64,000 nt of DNA, taken from contig NZ_WJNG01000008.1 of NCBI RefSeq assembly GCF_009649745.1, positions 62,001 to 126,000 of the forward strand. Reading direction: 5' to 3'. Position numbers and translations under genes: made by a program. Source of the DNA: Aquibacillus halophilus (lineage in GTDB: Bacteria; Bacillota; Bacilli; Bacillales; Amphibacillaceae). This document shows, piece by piece, positions 34,457 through 43,384 of this stretch (the stretch's first letter is position 1; each line of letters begins with the position of its first letter). The notes under the pieces are model-generated. The model saw only the letters and a list, made by a program, of their open reading frames with translations. It did no database searches and was not told where the DNA came from.

Positions 34457-35827
34457 TTAAGCCGTCTCCTCTACAATCGGTAGATCATGTTTGACGATTG
34501 CCTTTTTCTCCCAAGCCTTGCTCTTCCAACGGAAATAGACAAATAATCCCCGGGCCCACTCATCTGCAATAAAGGCAATCCAAATACCGATCAATCCATA
34601 CCCTAAATGGATTCCCAGTAAATAATATAGGGGGACACTAAATAACCACATAACCGCGATAGATTCGATCATAACGAATTTTGCATCCCCTGCTCCGTTC
34701 AAAATACCTCCGTAGACAAGGTTTAAACATCTTCCAGGTTCCAGTAAGAAACCAAGAAACAGCAGCAGAATACCCATTGAAATGATTTCAGGGTCGTTTG
34801 TAAATAGATTGAGTAATGGTTTACTGAATGTTGTAACAATAACAGTGATTCCTACGGCAACGATGATACTCCACCGTCCGCTGCGCAACCCCTGTTTATA
34901 TGCCTCATCCATCTCCCCTGCACCAATTAAGTGGCCGATGACAATTTGTGATCCGCGCCCTAACGAGATTCCTAATATCATAACCAAAAATAAGATGTTT
35001 AACGTATAAATTCTCGTTGCCAGCATCTGTGTACCTAAAAGTGTAATAAATCCAGTTGTAAGAATCTGACTAAAGGAATAGGAAATCATCGAAATGGATG
35101 ACGGAATGCCGATTCGTAATATTTTCATTATCCGTTCTTTTTGCCAGTTGATAAATTCAGTCCATCCAATTTTTAAATTCACTCTCTTATTTAGCACTAT
35201 TGCATAAGCAATCATCGCTAAAAATTGGCTGACTGCTGTAGAAATTGCCACTCCTGGAACTCCCCACTGTGGAAATCCTAACGCACCGTAGATAAATAAA
35301 TAGTTACCTGTTATGTTTAAAACGTTCATTCCCAAGGTTACCAGCATGGTTTCCTTCGTGTAACCGTGTGTTTGTATGATTGCTGCCATGGTCACACTGA
35401 CTGCCTGAAACACAAGTGCCCCCCCAACGATTAACAAGAACGTATTTGCCTGCTCAAATAGTTCCGGTTCCAGGGAAAAGAAACCTAATAATTGTCTGCT
35501 GAAGATCATGATGGTTGATGCAATGATTATGCCAAAGATCAGATTAAGAAAAATAGCGTTCCCTGTAAGGAATTTGATATCATCGTATTTTTTAGCTCCA
35601 AGATATTGTGCGATCACAACCGATGCTCCAGTCGAAATAAATTGAAACAGGAAAAACATAAACATGATTAGCTGATTGGCTACCCCTACCGATGCTACAG
35701 CTTCATCAGAAACTTGACTTAACATGAATGTATCGGCTGTTCGCAATGACATATGCAAAAGTGACTCGATAAAAATCGGCCAGGTAATGGCGATGATTGA
35801 TAACTTTTTAATATCTGGATTGTTCAT
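34457..35827 (-). CDS. MATE family efflux transporter
   Basis: A 456-residue membrane protein with twelve predicted spans. It uses ion gradients to expel drugs or other cationic compounds. Typical features are WPIFIESLLHMSLRTADTFM near the N-terminus, GTQMLATRIYTLNILFLVMI and LGRGSQIVIGHLIGAGEMDE at the second half. TAGGAGATTAAG precedes its ATG. A perfect palindrome about 110 bp upstream may be its operator. Substrate not predictable. Confidence 0.88.
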   Translation of the reverse strand: MNNPDIKKLSIIAITWPIFIESLLHMSLRTADTFMLSQVSDEAVASVGVANQLIMFMFFLFQFISTGASVVIAQYLGAKKYDDIKFLTGNAIFLNLIFGIIIASTIMIFSRQLLGFFSLEPELFEQANTFLLIVGGALVFQAVSVTMAAIIQTHGYTKETMLVTLGMNVLNITGNYLFIYGALGFPQWGVPGVAISTAVSQFLAMIAYAIVLNKRVNLKIGWTEFINWQKERIMKILRIGIPSSISMISYSFSQILTTGFITLLGTQMLATRIYTLNILFLVMILGISLGRGSQIVIGHLIGAGEMDEAYKQGLRSGRWSIIVAVGITVIVTTFSKPLLNLFTNDPEIISMGILLLFLGFLLEPGRCLNLVYGGILNGAGDAKFVMIESIAVMWLFSVPLYYLLGIHLGYGLIGIWIAFIADEWARGLFVYFRWKSKAWEKKAIVKHDLPIVEETA

Positions 35828-35937
35828 CTTAATCTCCTATTCTTGATTGTCATAAAGAAGGAGTGACCTCATGATACAAAGACCACTCTCCAAAACAATA
35901 AATTTATTTAAAAAACGCAGGATTAAACTTGTCAGAT

Positions 35938-35958
35938 TTATTTCGTCTAACGAAATAA
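35938..35958. promoter_or_regulatory. Palindromic operator candidate upstream of MATE
   Basis: TTATTTCGT and ACGAAATAA arms around CTA, a perfect 9-bp palindrome of the size bound by TetR or MarR dimers. No such regulator is adjacent. Confidence 0.45.
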
Positions 35959-36261
35959 TAGATTCTTTTATATTACTACACTAGTTAAAAGAAAAGAAGA
36001 AGTTTTTGAGGAAGAAATTGTGTCCAATAGCGTACAATTCTTAATGAAAAAAGTTTGGTTAAATAACGCATAAACAACACGGAATGAATTTTTAGGAGAA
36101 GGGTGGTGACTGATTTATTTGTTTAATATAGTAGAAAAGAAATTCGTAAACCTTTGGAAAAGGAGTTACGATAATACTTAGAGAACTTACTAATAATAGA
36201 CCGACTGTGGTTAGATATATAGAATTCAGAAAAAAGTCGAGAAGTACAAAGGAGCAAACTA

Positions 36262-36418
36262 ATGACTTATGAAGAAATCATGCAAAAGCTTGAAGATTTA
36301 GGGTCTGAACAAACAAAAGAAAATTTATCAAAATCACGGGGTAAAGGAACCTTTTTTTGGAGTGAAAATTGGTGATCTAAAAAAGCTTGTTAAATATGTA
36401 AAAAAGGATCATGAATAA
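36262..36418 (+). pseudogene. Truncated, frameshifted DNA alkylation repair (AlkD-like) gene
   Basis: AAAGGAG precedes ATG 36262. The frame reads MTYEEIMQKLEDLGSEQTKE, then shifts and continues as FFGVKIGDLKKLVKYVKKDH before a stop, matching the first 50 residues of AlkD-type HEAT-repeat glycosylases. The remaining 180 residues are missing. The rest of the gap 35828-36496 holds no gene that I see. Confidence 0.7.
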
Positions 36419-36496
36419 GTTATCAAGTAAGCTTAACAGGTGCTATCATGCAACTAACAAAAATAGCAAAGAACTATAGATTTGAGGCGGAAAACG

Positions 36497-37561
36497 ATGT
36501 CTACCCAAAAACGAATTAGAGATTATGGAGTTAAGATTGGAAAATTAGTAACGGGATACTACAATTCAATTACCGATGTTGAAGGAGTAACTGTTGGTCA
36601 TGTAACTCTTAGCGATAATGATACTCAAACAGGTGTTACAGCTATTTTACCTCATCAAGGAAATATTTTTAGGGAAAAGTTAATTGCCTCGAGCCACATC
36701 ATTAATGGGTTTGGTAAAACAATGGGGACAATCCAAATTAATGAGTTAGGTACATTAGAATCTCCAATTATTTTAACGAATACATTAAGTATTGGAACAG
36801 CCGCAGATGCATTGATCGGATATATGCTAGAACATAACCCTGAAATTGGAAGAACAACAGGAACGATTAATCCAGTAGTATGTGAATGTAATGACATGCT
36901 ACTAAATGATGTTCGAGCCAGGAACATTAGGAAGGAACATGTTATTAAAGCATTGGAAAATACTTCAGAAGAGGCAAAAGAAGGCTCTGTTGGAGCAGGT
37001 ACTGGAATGCTTTGTTATTCATTAAAAGGTGGTATTGGTACTTCCTCAAGGCTAATGAAAATGGAGCATGGGACATACACAATGGGTGTTTTGGTATTAT
37101 CTAATTTTGGTATATTAAGTGACTTAAAGGTAAACGGAAAGGCTGTTGGGGAAGAATTAAAGGATGCCATCCTTCAATCGCGTGAAGAAAAAGATAAAGG
37201 TTCAGTAATTGTAATAGTTGCTACAGACCTCCCTGTATCTGAAAGGCAATTAAACAGAATACTAAAAAGATCAGTAACAGGGCTATCTCGTACTGGTTCT
37301 ATTATCACAAATGGGAGTGGGGAAGTAGTAATTGGTTTTTCCACAGCTACTAAAATCCCTCATGACAAAACATCGAGTTGTATTTCGGTTCCAATGATTC
37401 ATGACGAAGATATTGATTTAGCCTTCCGAGCAATTGGTGAAGCTACTGAAGAGGCTATTTTGAACTCATTAGTGACGGCAACACATGTTGTTGGAAGAGA
37501 CGGGAATGAGAGACCCGCTTTCAAGGATTTATTAAAAGAATATAATATTGAGTTGACTTAG
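36497..37561 (+). CDS. P1 (DmpA/BapA) family N-terminal-nucleophile peptidase
   Basis: A 354-residue Ntn hydrolase of family S58. Characteristic blocks are NSITDVEGVTVGHVTL, AILPHQGNIF, ELGTLESPIILTNTLSIG and VVCECND. The self-cleavage site and nucleophile lie in GGIGTSSR, where cleavage before a Ser makes two chains. Members act as D- or beta-aminopeptidases, or peptide-processing enzymes; substrate unknown. ATG 36497 is preceded by GAGGCGG; a TTG at 36482 could add five residues. Confidence 0.87.
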   Translation: MSTQKRIRDYGVKIGKLVTGYYNSITDVEGVTVGHVTLSDNDTQTGVTAILPHQGNIFREKLIASSHIINGFGKTMGTIQINELGTLESPIILTNTLSIGTAADALIGYMLEHNPEIGRTTGTINPVVCECNDMLLNDVRARNIRKEHVIKALENTSEEAKEGSVGAGTGMLCYSLKGGIGTSSRLMKMEHGTYTMGVLVLSNFGILSDLKVNGKAVGEELKDAILQSREEKDKGSVIVIVATDLPVSERQLNRILKRSVTGLSRTGSIITNGSGEVVIGFSTATKIPHDKTSSCISVPMIHDEDIDLAFRAIGEATEEAILNSLVTATHVVGRDGNERPAFKDLLKEYNIELT

Positions 37562-37695
37562 TAACTTTGGAAATTGGCGCCAGTAGATTATTTGTGTGGG
37601 AAAACTACTATAATATAGTGAATCTAAGTCCAACCGGAACGAGGTATCTGTAATGAAGTATGGTCATAAAGATTTCACTTAAAGAGTGTACAAGC

Positions 37696-37735
37696 CAAAG
37701 GGCTAAGGGGGACAAGGAGCCTGTCCCCCTGTCCC
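37696..37735. repeat. 40-bp dispersed repeat, copy 1
   Basis: Starts CAAAGGGCTAAG and ends with CTGTCCCCCTGTCCC; it contains GGGGGACA/TGTCCCCC pairing and is followed by GTTTT. It is identical to 43338-43377 except for one base. It may work as a terminator for the P1 peptidase gene. Confidence 0.85.
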
Positions 37736-37824
37736 GTTTTCTATTTCAAAAAAACTGACTTTTTCTTCGTATTGGGTAATAGTATCTTTTTCTTTCGGAG
37801 ATGATATCATTGCGAGGTGATTAT

Positions 37825-38253
37825 ATGGTAATCGTACACTCAGGGGATAAATTAAAGAGTATTTTAGAAGAAAAGGGTATAGAAAAGCTAAAATACCAAT
37901 TATATAATTTGTCGGAAAACGAGGACACGATAGATAGCTTAAACAACCAGAAGCTGTATTTTATAGTAAGAAATGAACCAACAACTGTTGTGGAATGTAA
38001 ACTTTTCAAAACAGCGAAAGAAGTAGACGAGTCTAGAAATAAACCACTAAAGAACTACGAAGCGGTTCAACAATATGAGATGTTAAAAGGAGTGGGAATT
38101 AATAAATACAATAGTTTTTATGAAGAACTTAATTTAGCAGAATTCTACAGCAATCGTTTAAATGGTAAACCGGTTAAGAAAGAAGATATAGATGAACAAG
38201 CTTTCTACTTAATGGTTTCTGATGACATTTTAAAAGTGAAAATGGAAATATAA
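37825..38253 (+). CDS. Hypothetical protein
   Basis: A 142-residue charged protein, MVIVHSGDKLKSILEEKGIE onward, without membrane segments or a signal peptide. GAGGTGATT precedes ATG 37825, which is a better start than ATG 37801. An RNEPTTVVECKLFKT stretch and a Lys/Glu-rich C-terminus suggest an alpha/beta fold. Composition matches its neighbours, so it is likely real, but I do not recognise the family. It is followed by a GTGTCAGGCAC-type repeat, and the gap to 38462 otherwise looks empty. Confidence 0.6.
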   Translation: MVIVHSGDKLKSILEEKGIEKLKYQLYNLSENEDTIDSLNNQKLYFIVRNEPTTVVECKLFKTAKEVDESRNKPLKNYEAVQQYEMLKGVGINKYNSFYEELNLAEFYSNRLNGKPVKKEDIDEQAFYLMVSDDILKVKMEI

Positions 38254-38462
38254 AAATTTAGATATCATTTAAATTAAGGTGTCAGGCACTACAAAAGGAC
38301 ATTTGTCTACTTGGCACATTAATGTCGACAGTGAAAAGATAAACTAACCTTTTTGTCCTTTTATGGTACCAGGTACAGTTTTCTTCGGATAAAGATGGAC
38401 AAGTAAGACATCCAATGGTTGGCTACTGTATTATCAGAGTATATATTTAAAGAGTTGAGTTA

Positions 38463-38653
38463 GATGTGATTCATCCTGATCTTGAGGATAAAATACAATT
38501 ATTCATTCGGCAAAAAAGCTTGAAGGAGTAAGTTCTATAACTTTAGACAGCGAACTCCTGGAAATAGGTATTTTTACTGATATCGTAAAAAAGAAGGCCG
38601 AGGACATAGCTACAGCATATGTTCGAATGTACCTAAATCAAGAGGGGACCTAA
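38463..38653 (+). pseudogene. Frameshifted gene remnant of unknown family
   Basis: One frame gives DVIHPDLEDKIQLFIRQKSL. A +1 shift leads into LEGVSSITLDSELLEIGIF, then TDIVKKKAEDIATAYVRMYL and a stop at 38651-38653. Both halves look like real protein separated at an A6 run. The first part has no start codon with a ribosome site. Confidence 0.4.
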
Positions 38654-38765
38654 AAATGAGCCAATTAGAAATAAACTATCAATTTTAAAGAGTTCTTTTA
38701 GTATGTATTAGAAAAGGTGAAAAATCACACTTTCTTATTTTAGTAATCAATAGGTATGATCTGCG

Positions 38766-38790
38766 AGGCATCTAATAGAGGTGCCTTTTT
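38766..38790 (+). terminator. Rho-independent terminator
   Basis: AGGCATCT and AGGTGCCT arms around a short loop, then TTTTT. Confidence 0.7.
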
Positions 38791-38943
38791 GCATTTGCAG
38801 AATACTCTTCATATTACGTAGAACACATTACCGCAAGATTTGGAAAGTCTTTTTAAACGTATGATGTTATCTTTTTATCAGCAATAAAATTTATAAAATA
38901 GACTGGAGGACTGGGCTATAAAAGACAAACAGATAGTAATAAC

Positions 38944-39804
38944 CTATTCTATTTGGTGTTTTTTAATGGGTACGTATATGTGATAGGTTGAATCAAGGTT
39001 GTGAAGATTCTCAAAGACTTGAATAAGTTCAATATCTGAATTATCCGTATCTTCTCTTGAAATTTTTAGGAATCTAGCAAAGTCTGTCATAAAGACATCT
39101 CCTATGTCGATGAGATCACCAAAATATTTGAACTTAGCGCAAAAAAATTGCGGAACATCAAAGGTGAAATAATAGGGTTTTTCAATCTGTATATCATGTG
39201 GAATCCCGAACAAAACTTTGAATTGAGTTGAATTAGGTTGACAGTTTGAATAGATGACATAACAGGATCCATTAATTGTCTTGTCTATGTTGTTTAAAAG
39301 CATTTTAGAATGAGCCTGAATTTTTGCCTTATAATCTTCAGTTGCTATATCAACTTCAAATGCGATTCCGCATATTCGAACAGCTTTGAATTCTTCAAGA
39401 GTAAAATCGGTGACAATATCACCATTGATGTTTTTTATCATTCTTTGAACCACTGATGGAATTGGCAATTGAGGTATCGTTTCATTTTTTCCCCTGAGTA
39501 AGCTTGGTGTGATCCCGTATTCGCGTTTAAAAGCACGGGTGAAGGATGATGGAGTTCCAAAATTAAGTTGATATGCAATATCTGTTAAGGATCGGTTTTC
39601 ATTTTGAATTAATTCTACTGATGCATTTAATCTTCTTGATAGTAAGTATTGGTTTAATGAACAACCCATCATCGCGGAAAAAAGTCTATGAAAATAGTAT
39701 TTAGAGAGGTTGAACCGATTTGCAACAGAATCCAATGATAGTGATTCCTCTATATTATTCTCAATATAGACTAAAGATTTTTCAATTACTTTAAAATGTT
39801 CCAT
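38944..39804 (-). CDS. AraC-family regulator with GyrI-like effector domain
   Basis: A 286-residue regulator with the reversed build: the double HTH lies at residues 8-105 (LDSVANRFNLSKYYFHRLFS and LTDIAYQLNFGTPSSFTRAF), followed by a GyrI-like small-molecule-binding domain at about 130-285. Such proteins (Rob/BmrR-like sensing) control efflux or detoxification genes. It is divergent from the membrane protein at 39905, only 100 bp away, and may regulate it. AAGGTGATACG precedes the ATG. Confidence 0.87.
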   Translation of the reverse strand: MEHFKVIEKSLVYIENNIEESLSLDSVANRFNLSKYYFHRLFSAMMGCSLNQYLLSRRLNASVELIQNENRSLTDIAYQLNFGTPSSFTRAFKREYGITPSLLRGKNETIPQLPIPSVVQRMIKNINGDIVTDFTLEEFKAVRICGIAFEVDIATEDYKAKIQAHSKMLLNNIDKTINGSCYVIYSNCQPNSTQFKVLFGIPHDIQIEKPYYFTFDVPQFFCAKFKYFGDLIDIGDVFMTDFARFLKISREDTDNSDIELIQVFENLHNLDSTYHIYVPIKKHQIE

Positions 39805-39904
39805 CGTATCACCTTATCCCAAGTATTTTTCTGGAAATTTCCTAATTAGTTTAACAAATGAATGTTAAGGAGTAATGATCTTTTTGTAAAAAGGAGGTAA
39901 AGAA

Positions 39905-41323
39905 ATGAACAATAATTACAAAAAAAAGAAACATAAATACAAAGTTACAAGTATGGACCTAATCCGTTGCTTAGGCATATTTGCAATAATGGCAGGGATT
40001 CTGTACATCGTCATTCAATTCATTCATCCTTCAGATAGCATAACATCAGTTAACACAAGCAAATGGGTTATGGTTGCGTGCTTGACCAGTGCTATGTCCC
40101 TCTTCAGCTTGATAGGAATTATAGGAATCTATCTTAAACAAGTGGAAGAGACCGGTTGGCTTGGTCTAATCGGATTTTTAATCTTTAGTCTTTTTTGGTT
40201 AGTTTCAATGATTTTTAGTTTCATTGAAGCATTTGTTTTGCCGTTACTCACAAATGCTGCACCTCAATTTGTGGAGGGGATAGTAGGAATCTTTGGAGGA
40301 GGAGCTAGTGAGGTTAATATTGGGATTTTCACAGTGTTAGCGCCAATAGCCGGAGTGCTCTATATGCTTGGTGGCCTCTTACTTGGAATTGCGACAATAC
40401 GTGCTAGAGTTTTTCCACGTTTGGTGGGCGTATTGCTTTCCTTCGCTTCTTTAGCGACTCTCGCTGCTGCAATCATTCCTCATCCGTTTGACCGGATTTT
40501 GGCGATGCCGATGGGAATAGCATTAATTTGGTTGGGATATTTTGTTTGGTCGGACACAAGAGAAGTATGGAAAGAACTGGACTTAGATCAAGCCAACGAT
40601 TTTCCTCAGCATAATGAAATAGGGAAACCTAAGCATCAGAAAACCAAGGCGCCGACAAAAGCAGTATCGTCAAAGTGGCTCATCGTCGCACTGCTCGTGT
40701 TGAGCGCCGTTCCGATCGCCGCAGGGGCCTTCCGTCTGACCGAGCTGGCGGGCGGCGCGGAAATCACGCCGGACAACGCGCGGTTCTTTGCGTCGCCCCT
40801 GCCGGTGGTGTTGCATATCATTAGCGCTAGCGTATTTTCCATTCTGGGCGCGTTCCAGTTCTCAACTGGTTTCCGGAGACGCAGGCCCGGCTGGCATCGC
40901 GCGGCCGGGCGGCTCCTGGTTCTATGCGGACTATTGGCTGGGCTTTCAGGTCTGTGGTTGACCCTGTTCTATCCCCGCCCGGAAGGAACCGAACTGCTTT
41001 ATGCATTGCGGCTCCTGTTTGGGTCCGCTATGGTTGTGTCCATCCTCCTCGGCTTTGCCAAGATCCTACGAGGGGACGTGATCCGGCATCGTGCATGGAT
41101 GATTAGAGGCTATGCGATTGGGCTTGGTGCTGGTACCCAGGTTCTGACTCTTTTGGGGGGGACATTGGTCATTGGACCACCGAGCGAGTTCGGCGAAGCG
41201 CTATTAATGGGTGCGGGCTGGGTAATCAATTTGACCGTGGCCGAATGGGCTATCCGCAAGCGGCATAATGATGTGTCCATCGATTCATTATCTAACAATC
41301 AACTAAACCGCACGATAGTCTAA
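39905..41323 (+). CDS. Two-part membrane protein, C-terminal DUF2306 domain (chimeric gene)
   Basis: A 472-residue protein with two membrane modules. Residues 1-215 have about six hydrophobic spans of a small integral membrane protein type. A charged linker (KPKHQKTKAPTKA) leads to residues 250-460, a DUF2306 module with LHIISASVFSILGAFQFSTG, FRRRRPGWHRAAGRLLVLCG and IRHRAWMIRGYAIGLGAGTQ. Base composition changes sharply inside the gene: the C-terminal half is GC-rich while the N-terminal half and last 15 codons are AT-rich. AAAGGAGG precedes ATG 39905. Function unknown; co-regulation with the adjacent AraC/GyrI gene is plausible. Confidence 0.8.
   Translation: MNNNYKKKKHKYKVTSMDLIRCLGIFAIMAGILYIVIQFIHPSDSITSVNTSKWVMVACLTSAMSLFSLIGIIGIYLKQVEETGWLGLIGFLIFSLFWLVSMIFSFIEAFVLPLLTNAAPQFVEGIVGIFGGGASEVNIGIFTVLAPIAGVLYMLGGLLLGIATIRARVFPRLVGVLLSFASLATLAAAIIPHPFDRILAMPMGIALIWLGYFVWSDTREVWKELDLDQANDFPQHNEIGKPKHQKTKAPTKAVSSKWLIVALLVLSAVPIAAGAFRLTELAGGAEITPDNARFFASPLPVVLHIISASVFSILGAFQFSTGFRRRRPGWHRAAGRLLVLCGLLAGLSGLWLTLFYPRPEGTELLYALRLLFGSAMVVSILLGFAKILRGDVIRHRAWMIRGYAIGLGAGTQVLTLLGGTLVIGPPSEFGEALLMGAGWVINLTVAEWAIRKRHNDVSIDSLSNNQLNRTIV
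40660..41270 (+). other. GC-rich patch inside the DUF2306 gene
   Basis: About 600 bp with visibly high GC content (for example GGCGGGCGGCGCGGAAATC and GCGCGGCCGGGCGGC) lie inside an otherwise AT-rich reading frame that stays open across both borders. This looks like a recombined segment from a higher-GC relative. Confidence 0.75.
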
Positions 41324-41418
41324 GAACATTTATTGAAGAGTGAAACGTTGGTCTATTTATTCGTAATACGCAATATTTGTATCATATTAATAAATATAAC
41401 ATATTAGAGGTGATCAGA

Positions 41419-42405
41419 ATGAAAGCAATTGTGTACACAAAGTACGGTCCCCCCGAAGTCCTTCAACTGAAAGAGGTAGAAAAACCTATTCCTAAGGAAA
41501 ATGAAATATTGGTAAAAGTAAAAGCAACAACTGTAACAGTAGCAGATATTCGTGCACGGAGTCTTACAGTTCCTCTCCCAGTGTGGCTGCTCGCCCGAAT
41601 AGCATTGGGTTTTAGACAACCAAAAAAAGATATATTGGGGATGGAGTTAGCTGGAGAAGTTGAGTCAGTAGGAAAAGATGCCAAGCGATTCAAAGAAGGT
41701 GACCAAATTTTTGCAGCTTCCCTAGTGGGTTTTGGTGCTTATGCCGAGTATAAGTGCCTACCTGAAGACGGACCAGTATCTATTAAACCCAACAATTTAT
41801 CTTTTGAGGAAGCCGCAGCTATTCCAATAGGGGCGCGCACAGCATTATTTCATCTTAGAAAAGCCAACATTCAGAATGGTCAAAAGGTTCTTGTCTATGG
41901 CGCTTTAGGAAGTGTGGGTAGCTATGCAGTACAAATTGCCAAATATCTTGGAGCAATAGTTACAGGAGTATGCAGTACCACGAATTTAGAAATGGTAAAA
42001 TCTCTAGGAGCCGATAAGGTAATTGATTACACTACCGAAGATTTCTCTAGTAAAGGTGAGACTTACGACGTTATCTTTGAAGCGGTAGACAAGAGTTCGT
42101 TTGCTGCTTGTATGAAATCGCTAAAAAAGGACGGAACCTATATAAATGTCACAGTACCGTTACCAGGTGTTAGAATGCTATGGACTAAATTGACAAGCAG
42201 CAGGAAATTAATTTTGGGTCAAAATTCACCTGAAACCTCCGAAGCCCTAGACTTCCTCAAAGAACTTGTTGAGGCAGGAAAATTAAAAGTGGTCATTGAT
42301 AGATACTATGAGTTTCAAGAAATAGTTGAAGCACATAGATATGTCGAGAAAGGACACAAGAAGGGAAATGTCGTCATAAATGTGGAACATAACAACAAAT
42401 CCTAA
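41419..42405 (+). CDS. MDR-family NADPH:quinone-oxidoreductase-like protein
   Basis: A 328-residue zinc-free medium-chain reductase. The N-terminus [17 protein letters not shown] and the cofactor site [21 protein letters not shown] (glycine-rich Rossmann turn) identify the family. [14 protein letters not shown] precedes it. The zinc-binding cysteine loop of alcohol dehydrogenases is absent. GAGGTGATCAG precedes ATG 41419; the frame extends to 41377 without a site. Likely reduces quinones or enones with NADPH in the cytoplasm. Confidence 0.87.
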   Translation: MKAIVYTKYGPPEVLQLKEVEKPIPKENEILVKVKATTVTVADIRARSLTVPLPVWLLARIALGFRQPKKDILGMELAGEVESVGKDAKRFKEGDQIFAASLVGFGAYAEYKCLPEDGPVSIKPNNLSFEEAAAIPIGARTALFHLRKANIQNGQKVLVYGALGSVGSYAVQIAKYLGAIVTGVCSTTNLEMVKSLGADKVIDYTTEDFSSKGETYDVIFEAVDKSSFAACMKSLKKDGTYINVTVPLPGVRMLWTKLTSSRKLILGQNSPETSEALDFLKELVEAGKLKVVIDRYYEFQEIVEAHRYVEKGHKKGNVVINVEHNNKS

Positions 42406-42593
42406 TAAATGAATTACTGAAAGAAATATGTGTGAAAATGCATCGGGTTTGTGTTGGCTTTTGGGGAAAGTATGTAGCTTTTTTATTATGTTTTTCAAAA
42501 CTTAGGGAGATGACCGGAAGAAAAGCTAATCAGTAGTAAGAAAAAGAAATTGGGGAAAAATGATGACAAGATAACCTAAATGGAGGTGATAAA

Positions 42594-42830
42594 ATGAGTC
42601 TAACTCCTGAACAAAAAAACCATGTGGGGAAAGAATTATTAGACAACTTCAAGCTTTCTGGATTAACACCAGAAGTTATTCAAGCTGACCTAGCTTTCAG
42701 TCATGAGCAGTTTGAAGAGACGATAAAACTTGGTCCTACCTCTGATGAAGCTGCAGTAGCGACTTTGCGTAATTATTTGGAGGAGAAGCTTAAAGAACAG
42801 GGAAAGGAACCTTCTTCTTATCCTGAATAA
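42594..42830 (+). CDS. DUF2316 family protein
   Basis: A 78-residue helical protein, MSLTPEQKNHVGKELLDNF then KLSGLTPEVIQADLAFSHEQ, ending LRNYLEEKLKEQGKEPSSYP. It matches the DUF2316 family, whose members resemble an HTH fold and may bind DNA. TGGAGGTGATAAA precedes the ATG. No membrane segment. Role unknown. Confidence 0.85.
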   Translation: MSLTPEQKNHVGKELLDNFKLSGLTPEVIQADLAFSHEQFEETIKLGPTSDEAAVATLRNYLEEKLKEQGKEPSSYPE

Positions 42831-42880
42831 AACCCACATTATTAGACATTCTAAGTTATGTAGGAAGGAAAAAAAGAAAT

Positions 42881-43058
42881 AAATGAGGTGTCAGTGAGAG
42901 ACAACTTGGATGAACTTTAACCAAAAAAGTTAAGGTAGGAATCACAATCTTCATGCAAATGAGGTGTTGGTGATCGACAAACAAGTGAATGTAGATAACC
43001 ATTAGCAAATTCCTTAAATGAGGTGTTAGCAATGGATAATGCTACAGAATGTTTTTAA
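42881..43058 (+). other. Three tandem micro-ORFs each behind an AAATGAGGTGT repeat
   Basis: The element AAATGAGGTGT plus YRG occurs at 42881, 42957 and 43016. Each time a tiny frame follows within about 6 bases of the AGGTG site: GTG 42894-42920 (MRDNLDEL), GTG 42970-43005 (MIDKQVNVDNH) and ATG 43032-43058 (MDNATECF), all closed by stops. A terminator comes 36 bp later. They could be translated leader or signalling peptides, or duplicated fragments of a gene start. Confidence 0.35.
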
Positions 43059-43093
43059 GAAACTCACCAAAAGTATTTCATCCTTCCTTCACT

Positions 43094-43128
43094 GGACAGG
43101 GGCCAAAACGCGCCCTTGTCCTTTTTTT
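43094..43128 (+). terminator. Rho-independent terminator
   Basis: GGACAGGGG and CCCTTGTCC arms with a loop, then seven T. It ends the DUF2316/micro-ORF unit. Confidence 0.85.
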
Positions 43129-43306
43129 AGTTGATGGAATTTTCAAAGGGAGAGCAAGGTAGTTGGAAGGGAATGGGGGGAGAGACAGTTTGGCTCTAGT
43201 CTGTTCTATAAAGCAACTTTAAAAAGGACAAGCATAAGATAACGGACAGCTTCTTTCTAGGTTTTAAATCCGGTTTATGAAAAAAATAGGATGATGTGGT
43301 GCCAAG

Positions 43307-43337
43307 TTGATGGGGTCTGACCATCCTCATGGACAGG
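43307..43337. repeat. TTGATGGGGTC-TCATGGACA repeat, copy 1
   Basis: TTGATGGGGTCTGAC followed by TCATGGACAGG matches 44758-44788 with about four differences and directly abuts the second copy of the 40-bp repeat. Confidence 0.75.
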
Positions 43338-43377
43338 CAAAGGGCTAAGCGGGACAAGGAGCCTGTCCCCCTGTCCC
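43338..43377. repeat. 40-bp dispersed repeat, copy 2
   Basis: One-base variant of 37696-37735, here just after the end of the minus-strand flavoprotein gene, where its GC-rich pairing could terminate transcription. Confidence 0.85.
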
Positions 43378-43384
43378 AATCAGT

